A stretch of DNA of 10,240 nt from an uncultured Methanomassiliicoccaceae archaeon (lineage in GTDB: Archaea; Thermoplasmatota; Thermoplasmata; Methanomassiliicoccales; Methanomethylophilaceae). The stretch lies in assembly GCA_945492685.1 (NCBI GenBank), contig CALYUZ010000013.1, positions 1-10,240 on the forward strand. Reading direction: 5' to 3'. The notes under the pieces were generated by a model that saw nothing but the letters and a program-made list of their open reading frames with translations, was not told where the DNA came from and ran no database searches. Position numbers and translations under genes: made by a program. Below are positions 6,429 to 10,240 of this stretch, piece after piece. Position 1 is the first letter of the stretch, and each line of letters starts with the position of its first letter.

Positions 6429-6763
6429 TCCTTCTCAACCCACGCATCCACTGTAACCTTGGCCTTGTCGCCCTTGAAGACACCTATGAGGATGCCCATA
6501 TCGTCGGATTTGCCGGTAGGATACGGACCCATGGTCACCTCCCTCACCTGCTCCTTGTGACCTGCGGATGAACGGTCGCTGTTGGCCACGACCACATCGA
6601 CGGGGATGTCCGAGGAAATCTTGACATAGAGCATTCTGTGGGGCTTAACATCCAGCGGGATGGTGACGACATTACGGTAGCAACCATCCACTGTCGGGTC
6701 GAAATCCCCCACGGAAATGGTCTCCGGACCATAAACCTGGATCTTCTTGGAGAGGAACGACAT
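6425..6763 (-). CDS. Unrecognised 112-residue protein, probable single beta-sandwich domain
   Basis: A small protein of no family I can name, with no signal peptide or membrane segment. The pattern is mostly beta: strands alternate with turns, as in VVTIPLDVKPHRMLYVKISS (32-51), IPVDVVVANSD (53-63), and the C-terminal pair MGILIGVFKGDK then AKVTVDAWVEKE (89-112). A middle strand ending in a pro-V-x-V segment, followed by a loop and a final strand-turn-strand, resembles compact beta-sandwich modules of the GOLD/PPC sort. That similarity is by shape only. It is the first gene of a two-gene operon: its TGA overlaps the ATG of the eight-segment membrane protein (ATGA), so it may be a cytosolic partner domain of that protein. 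The start at 6763 has a ribosome binding site. Confidence 0.75.
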   Translation of the reverse strand: MSFLSKKIQVYGPETISVGDFDPTVDGCYRNVVTIPLDVKPHRMLYVKISSDIPVDVVVANSDRSSAGHKEQVREVTMGPYPTGKSDDMGILIGVFKGDKAKVTVDAWVEKE

Positions 6764-6771
6764 CTGCTCTG

Positions 6772-6777
6772 CACCTT
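6772..6777 (-). promoter_or_regulatory. Ribosome binding site of the 112-residue gene
   Basis: On the minus strand AAGGTG precedes the ATG at 6763 with an eight-base spacer. It decides the start and shows that this transcript has a leader, unlike the probably leaderless plus-strand genes of the window. Confidence 0.6.
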
Positions 6778-6798
6778 AGAACCGTCAACGGCTTAGGC

Positions 6799-6806
6799 GC
6801 TATAAG
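6799..6806 (-). promoter_or_regulatory. Candidate TATA box of the beta-domain/membrane-protein operon
   Basis: On the minus strand CTTATAGC lies about 40 bp ahead of the ATG at 6763, predicting a leader of about 15 bases that would just include the AAGGTG ribosome binding site. It falls in the 50-bp gap after the truB/cbf5 stop, so the downstream pair probably has its own promoter rather than depending on the secY operon. Confidence 0.45.
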
Positions 6807-6813
6807 AACTGCG

Positions 6814-7809
6814 TTATTCCGGGAAAACGGGTTCAGAGAACTCCTCGAGATCTGTCGAATAACGCCACATGCGGGGATAGTGACCTGGATCCATGAACAC
6901 CCTCTCTGTGTCTACGGCCTTCCCCTGCGAGGTGGCCATGATCTTGGAGGTGGACATGGCCATACGCCCAATCGCGATGAGTTCACCCCGGGCGGTCATC
7001 ATCGCCACCAGGGCGTTCTTGCGGATGTCCTCATCCAGCATGTGTATGCCCTGGATGTTCAGGTCCGCACCGTGACATATCGCATCCACGGCGGTCGCCT
7101 TGACGACGATCTTGGGAAGTGGTTGAACAAGGACCTCCATCGGGAGTATCATGCTCCTGAGCCAGTCCTCGCGCCCATACTGCTGCCAGAAGACATAGGC
7201 GTCCCTCAGGTCCTGAAGGCTCACGGCACGGTCCTCGGTCATCTTCCCGGAACGGGAACGTCTGAGCTCGACCATGTTGGCACCGCAGCCCAGCACGTCA
7301 CCGATGTCGGTGCACAAAGCCCTAGCATAGGTTCCGGCATCACAGGATATCCTGAACAGGATGTCCCTTCCGCGGATATCGAGGATCTCCAGTTCCTTGA
7401 TGGTGCGGATACGTACCTGACGCTTCACGGCGGACCTCACGGGAGGGAGCTGGTAGATCTTCCCGACGAAACGGGACATGACCTCACGTACCCTCCTCTC
7501 GGGACGGTCGTCATGCAGACGCATCAGACAGATGTACTCCTTGTCGGAGGAGAGAACTATATCGGTGAGACGGACGGCCTTGCCGGTTGTCAACGGGAGA
7601 ACACCGCTGACATAGGGGTCCAGCGTTCCGCCGTGTCCCACCTTGTCCAATTTCAAAGCATCCCTGGCCCAGGCGGTGGCCTGATGGGATGTGGGGCCGG
7701 CGGGCTTGTCGAGGATGATCACCCCGCCTTTGAGAAGCTCCCCGACCGAACGGTCGGAGGGACGTTTGCCCCATCTGTCAGGGATCGTGTCCGGGTCCCT
7801 GACTATCAA
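6814..7809 (-). CDS. truB: tRNA/rRNA pseudouridine synthase Cbf5 (TruB family) with PUA domain
   Basis: Isomerises uridine to pseudouridine; archaeal Cbf5 works both as the catalytic subunit of H/ACA guide RNPs on rRNA and on U55 of tRNA. The protein has 331 residues, normal for archaea. GGVIILDKPAGPTSHQATAW (28-47) begins the TruB core, the catalytic Asp64 lies in HGGTLDP (59-65), ISCDAGTYARALCTDIG (154-170) is the conserved motif near the active site, and a PUA RNA-binding domain covers about 232-315. The extreme N-terminus (RDPDTIPDRWGKRP) matches the archaeal extension, so the start must be the TTG at 7809. That TTG overlaps the cmk stop as TTGA and has a GGGTG ribosome binding site (7817-7821) seven bases upstream. 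No ATG occurs early in the frame. It is the last gene of the secY-EMC3-cmk-truB operon. Confidence 0.95.
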   Translation of the reverse strand: MIVRDPDTIPDRWGKRPSDRSVGELLKGGVIILDKPAGPTSHQATAWARDALKLDKVGHGGTLDPYVSGVLPLTTGKAVRLTDIVLSSDKEYICLMRLHDDRPERRVREVMSRFVGKIYQLPPVRSAVKRQVRIRTIKELEILDIRGRDILFRISCDAGTYARALCTDIGDVLGCGANMVELRRSRSGKMTEDRAVSLQDLRDAYVFWQQYGREDWLRSMILPMEVLVQPLPKIVVKATAVDAICHGADLNIQGIHMLDEDIRKNALVAMMTARGELIAIGRMAMSTSKIMATSQGKAVDTERVFMDPGHYPRMWRYSTDLEEFSEPVFPE

Positions 7810-8339
7810 CTCTCAACACCCAGTGCTTCAAGTATGGTTTCCAGGACCTGGTCCGGATCCAACTCGTCGGTGTTGACCACGAGGTCGTACACGCTCCTGT
7901 CCTCGATGTCGATGCCATAGTACATCATGTACCTCTTGGCCTCGGACCTCTGACGGTCGACGGTCTTGGCGTGTGCCTCCTCGAAGGTCTCCCCCTCGCG
8001 CAGACCCACACGGGCCATACGGACATCGGGACTCGCGTCGAGATAGATCTTGAACGCGGGGATGCCGTTGCGGGAGAGCATGTAAGCGGAAAGTCTTGAT
8101 TCAAGGATGATGTCCTCATTGGCCCTCGCGATCTCGAGGATCCTTGAGTCGATCATCTTGTCGATGGAGGGGTCCTGCTCGGCGATGGCGCCGAGCTCCC
8201 CCAAAGTCAGGTTTTTCTCCGCAGCAAGCTGGCGGAAGATCTTCCCGAAGACAACCGCTTCGAGACCGAGCTTCTCGGACAGCTTGCTGCAGGCGGTCGT
8301 CTTCCCGGACCCGGGAGGACCGCTTATGGTTATTCTCAT
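7806..8339 (-). CDS. cmk: Cytidylate (CMP) kinase, archaeal type
   Basis: Phosphorylates CMP and dCMP with ATP in the cytosol, feeding pyrimidine nucleotides to RNA and DNA synthesis. The protein has 177 residues, the short archaeal form. Walker A is GPPGSGKT (7-14). ILESRLSAYMLSRNGIPAFK (78-97) is the nucleotide-binding region conserved in archaeal Cmk. DRQRSEAKRYMMYYGIDIED (128-147) carries the LID arginines, and the YDLVVNTDELDPDQV tail (151-165) completes the fold. The ATG at 8339 overlaps the stop of the EMC3-like gene (ATGA) and its own TGA overlaps the truB TTG, so three genes are chained by 4-nt overlaps. Only a weak AGG upstream could serve as ribosome binding site, so translation probably depends on coupling. 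Confidence 0.95.
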   Translation of the reverse strand: MRITISGPPGSGKTTACSKLSEKLGLEAVVFGKIFRQLAAEKNLTLGELGAIAEQDPSIDKMIDSRILEIARANEDIILESRLSAYMLSRNGIPAFKIYLDASPDVRMARVGLREGETFEEAHAKTVDRQRSEAKRYMMYYGIDIEDRSVYDLVVNTDELDPDQVLETILEALGVES

Positions 8340-9061
8340 TCGATCTCAGCCCTTTTGACTTCCCTGTCGAGCTCCGCAAGGTGCTTCTTGAGGAAGATGA
8401 ACCTGATCAGTCTGTTCTCGATCTGTCCGATGGGGAGACTCACCATGGTGTAGATGATGATCCACACAGGGAAGAATCCCATCAGGGCGGTGTTGAGGTC
8501 GACGGTTCCCCAGGGGAGTGCGACGTGGGTGAGGGCGATCATCTCCTCCGTGTCGAAGTAGTTTGCTCCCTCTCCTGTCTGGAGGAAGAACCAGACCCAT
8601 GCGTACACGGGTATGATGAAGAGCATGGTTATGGGCATGACCTTCATCTGCTTGGTGCTCGCCTCCATGGACATCGCCATCATCTGAGGCTGCTGCTCCT
8701 GGAGTTTCTTCATTTTGAAGAGGTTGTTCTCGATCCTTGCCTGACGGAACTCCTTGTTGAAATCGCTCTGGATCTGCTGATTCCTGGCCATCTCAATAGG
8801 GTCGGACATCACGCTGCGGATGATTGTACTGACCGTGATCATCACCAGTCCGGCGATGACCAGGGTCAGCACGGGGTACTGCCCGTCGAAGGCGATGTAC
8901 CTGAATACCACATCCAGTGCCTGTCCGATCTGCGACCTGAACGACATGACGATCATCATGATGACGAGCGTCAGCATCATTCCGATCATCGTTTTGTTCG
9001 ACATCGGAGGTGCCTGTTGCTGCACCTGTTGCATGCTCTGCGGACTACCTGGATTTGGCAT
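8336..9061 (-). CDS. EMC3/TMCO1-like membrane protein insertase (DUF106, YidC/Oxa1 superfamily)
   Basis: Archaeal member of the Oxa1 superfamily, which inserts membrane proteins beside or without SecYEG; 241 residues. Segments: a Gln/Pro-rich N-terminus (1-21, with QQVQQQAPP), hydrophobic segment 23-41, segment 62-84, a Met/Gln-rich charged coiled-coil 88-138, segment 140-161, a loop, segment 193-212, and a basic C-terminus 213-241 (FLKKHLAELDREVKRAEIE) likely to face the ribosome. The Met-rich coiled coil suits binding of nascent hydrophobic segments. The archaeal relative of known structure, MJ0480, has a three-segment core as I recall; the first segment here (23-41) is additional to it. 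The gene is four bases after secY with a strong ribosome binding site, and overlaps cmk. Conserved archaeal order secY-DUF106-cmk supports the identification. The exact substrates are unknown. Confidence 0.9.
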   Translation of the reverse strand: MPNPGSPQSMQQVQQQAPPMSNKTMIGMMLTLVIMMIVMSFRSQIGQALDVVFRYIAFDGQYPVLTLVIAGLVMITVSTIIRSVMSDPIEMARNQQIQSDFNKEFRQARIENNLFKMKKLQEQQPQMMAMSMEASTKQMKVMPITMLFIIPVYAWVWFFLQTGEGANYFDTEEMIALTHVALPWGTVDLNTALMGFFPVWIIIYTMVSLPIGQIENRLIRFIFLKKHLAELDREVKRAEIE

Positions 9062-9065
9062 TTAC

Positions 9066-10240
9066 TTACTCTCCTCCACCGAAGAATCCCCTCATCACGG
9101 GGTTCATCTCCATCATCTGCTCGCGGCCGATGGCCTCGTACAGATGGATCAGGATTCCGACGGTCAGCAGAACTCCTGTTCCGCTGGCGTTTCCGGTTGT
9201 TCCTATCATGTCTGCGAATGCTGCGAGGGCTCCGACGAGTGCTCCCGAGAGGATGGTGATCGTGGGGATGTATCTCTCCAGGACACGCTTCAGGACACGG
9301 GGGTCGCGACGGAATCCGGGCATCTGCATACCGCTCCTCTGGATCTGATTGGCGACTGCCTCGGGACCGAGGTTGGTTGTCTCCACCCAGAACTTGGCGA
9401 ACAGGATCGATCCCATGACCATCACGGTGAAGTAGACGGCCACATGGGCGAGGTTCTGCACCACGCTGTGTCCGTTACCATAGTTCGTGGGGTCCAGGAT
9501 AGGCATCAGCCAGGTTGTCAGTCCCTGCGGGGCTGACAGGTACCATGCGATACCTCCTGCAGCCGTGGTCGATCCGTCCTCGAAGTATCCGATGGAGGAG
9601 TTTCCTCCGATGAGCGGGATACTGCTGAGGAAGTCGTTGCTGTACAGCAGCAGGGCGGTCATGCTCACGATTGCGAGCAGTGCGGACATCAGGATGACAG
9701 GGATGTTGCTTGCGTACATCAGCTTGATCGGGTAGCGTCCTCTCGCACCCCTTGCGTTCCCATGGGACAGGGGGAGTTCGATACGAGTCGACTCCAGATA
9801 GGCGACGAAGGCGAAGATCACCAGCGTACCTATCAGCGCGATTACAGGGTTGGGCGAACCCAGGAACAGGCTTTCGTATCCACCCTGCGCCATCTGTTCG
9901 GGCGACATGGTGAAGACGTAGTACAGCGCACGGGGGATGGTTCCTCCGGGCGGATTCTCCAAGCTCATGGCGGAGTTGATGTCGATCGGATTCCAGTTGA
10001 GGGCTCCGGTGAACAGCGCCTGCGCCACACCTGCGGCGATGAACAGTGAGATACCGCTTCCGATACCCCATTTGGACACCACCTCATCCATCATGAAGAT
10101 GATATAGGACCCTGCGAAGAGCTGAACGATCAGCAACAGCTTGGCTCCGGCACCTCCGAGGAGGTCGGTAGCTGCGCTCGAGGGTACCAGGTATCCGAAT
10201 ACCTGGGGGATGGCCTCGAACAGGATCATGACGATGACCA
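9066..10240 (-). CDS. secY: Preprotein translocase subunit SecY (N-terminus cut by right window edge)
   Basis: Channel-forming subunit of the SecYE-beta translocon in the cytoplasmic membrane. About 390 residues are visible (open to the right edge; the frame continues upstream of an internal Met at 10229). The N-terminal segments TM1 to about TM3 are missing. Numbering from that internal Met: MDEVVSKWGIGSGISLFIAA (47-66) is a conserved SecY region, RIELPLSHGNARGARGRYPI (149-168) is the basic cytosolic loop between TM6 and TM7, and NQIQRSGMQMPGFRRDPRVL (294-313) is the loop before TM9 that binds ribosome and targeting factors. ADMIGTTGNASGTGVLLTVG (339-358) begins TM10, and the C-terminus ends GFFGGGE. 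External loops of about 55 residues (77-128) and 65 residues (197-257) are long but in frame. It heads the visible operon with the EMC3-like insertase, placing two insertion machineries together. Confidence 0.97.
   Translation of the reverse strand, partial: VIVMILFEAIPQVFGYLVPSSAATDLLGGAGAKLLLIVQLFAGSYIIFMMDEVVSKWGIGSGISLFIAAGVAQALFTGALNWNPIDINSAMSLENPPGGTIPRALYYVFTMSPEQMAQGGYESLFLGSPNPVIALIGTLVIFAFVAYLESTRIELPLSHGNARGARGRYPIKLMYASNIPVILMSALLAIVSMTALLLYSNDFLSSIPLIGGNSSIGYFEDGSTTAAGGIAWYLSAPQGLTTWLMPILDPTNYGNGHSVVQNLAHVAVYFTVMVMGSILFAKFWVETTNLGPEAVANQIQRSGMQMPGFRRDPRVLKRVLERYIPTITILSGALVGALAAFADMIGTTGNASGTGVLLTVGILIHLYEAIGREQMMEMNPVMRGFFGGGE
9071..9080 (-). promoter_or_regulatory. Ribosome binding site of the EMC3-like gene, inside the end of secY
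   Basis: On the minus strand GGTGGAGGAG, nine bases before the ATG at 9061, is the strongest Shine-Dalgarno-like run in the window. It doubles as the last codons of secY (Gly-Gly-Gly-Glu), so the SecY C-terminal glycines may be partly dictated by this site. Confidence 0.65.

Noticed and set aside
6880..7920. 346-codon plus-strand open frame opposite truB
   Set aside because: Antisense to a well-supported Cbf5, His- and Gly-rich low-quality translation, no start signals.
8144..9259. 371-codon plus-strand open frame opposite cmk and the EMC3-like gene
   Set aside because: It crosses three minus-strand genes with clear families; its His/Asp-rich translation reflects reverse complements of Met and Ile codons.

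Overview
The window reads as chromosomal DNA of an archaeon, most likely a methanogen of the order Methanomassiliicoccales (Thermoplasmata). Gene content is archaeal throughout: archaeal SecY, an EMC3/YidC-like DUF106 insertase, archaeal-type CMP kinase, Cbf5/TruB pseudouridine synthase, archaeal/eukaryal-type TrpRS and PheRS alpha, and the archaeal/plant D-aminoacyl-tRNA deacylase DTD2. GC is high with mostly C- or G-ending codons, several TATA-like boxes sit about 26 bp ahead of a start codon (leaderless transcripts), and none of the ten visible stop codons is TAG. The order-level assignment is inference; archaeal origin is firm.

Layout, left to right. (1) 1-839, minus: dtdA (DTD2), its last few codons cut by the left edge. 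(2) 953-2197, plus: a winged-helix protein with a helical repeat C-terminus, divergent from dtdA across a short shared promoter region. (3) 2159-4807, minus: trpS then pheS, a two-gene synthetase operon; pheS overlaps the end of the winged-helix gene tail to tail. (4) 4808-4914: a compact divergent promoter with two alternating purine-pyrimidine tracts, a repeated 9-mer and a perfect dyad. (5) 4915-5358, plus: an unrecognised 147-residue soluble protein with strong codon bias. (6) 5346-6763, minus: a small probable beta-sandwich protein coupled by ATGA to an eight-segment membrane protein, both unrecognised. (7) 6814-10240, minus: secY, EMC3-like DUF106, cmk and truB/cbf5, with 4-nt overlaps or a 4-nt gap; this is the tail of the archaeal spc ribosomal-protein operon, with secY entering from the right edge.

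Most of the window serves translation and protein insertion: aminoacylation (TrpRS, PheRS), tRNA proofreading (DTD2), RNA pseudouridylation (Cbf5), nucleotide supply (Cmk), and membrane insertion (SecY, EMC3-like). The less explained genes are the winged-helix regulator, which looks like a STAND/MalT-type protein without its ATPase, the 147-residue orphan, and the beta-domain/membrane pair. I saw no mobile element, CRISPR array, tRNA or rRNA. No stretch over 300 bases lacks a gene; the largest gaps are 840-952 and 4808-4914, both promoter regions.
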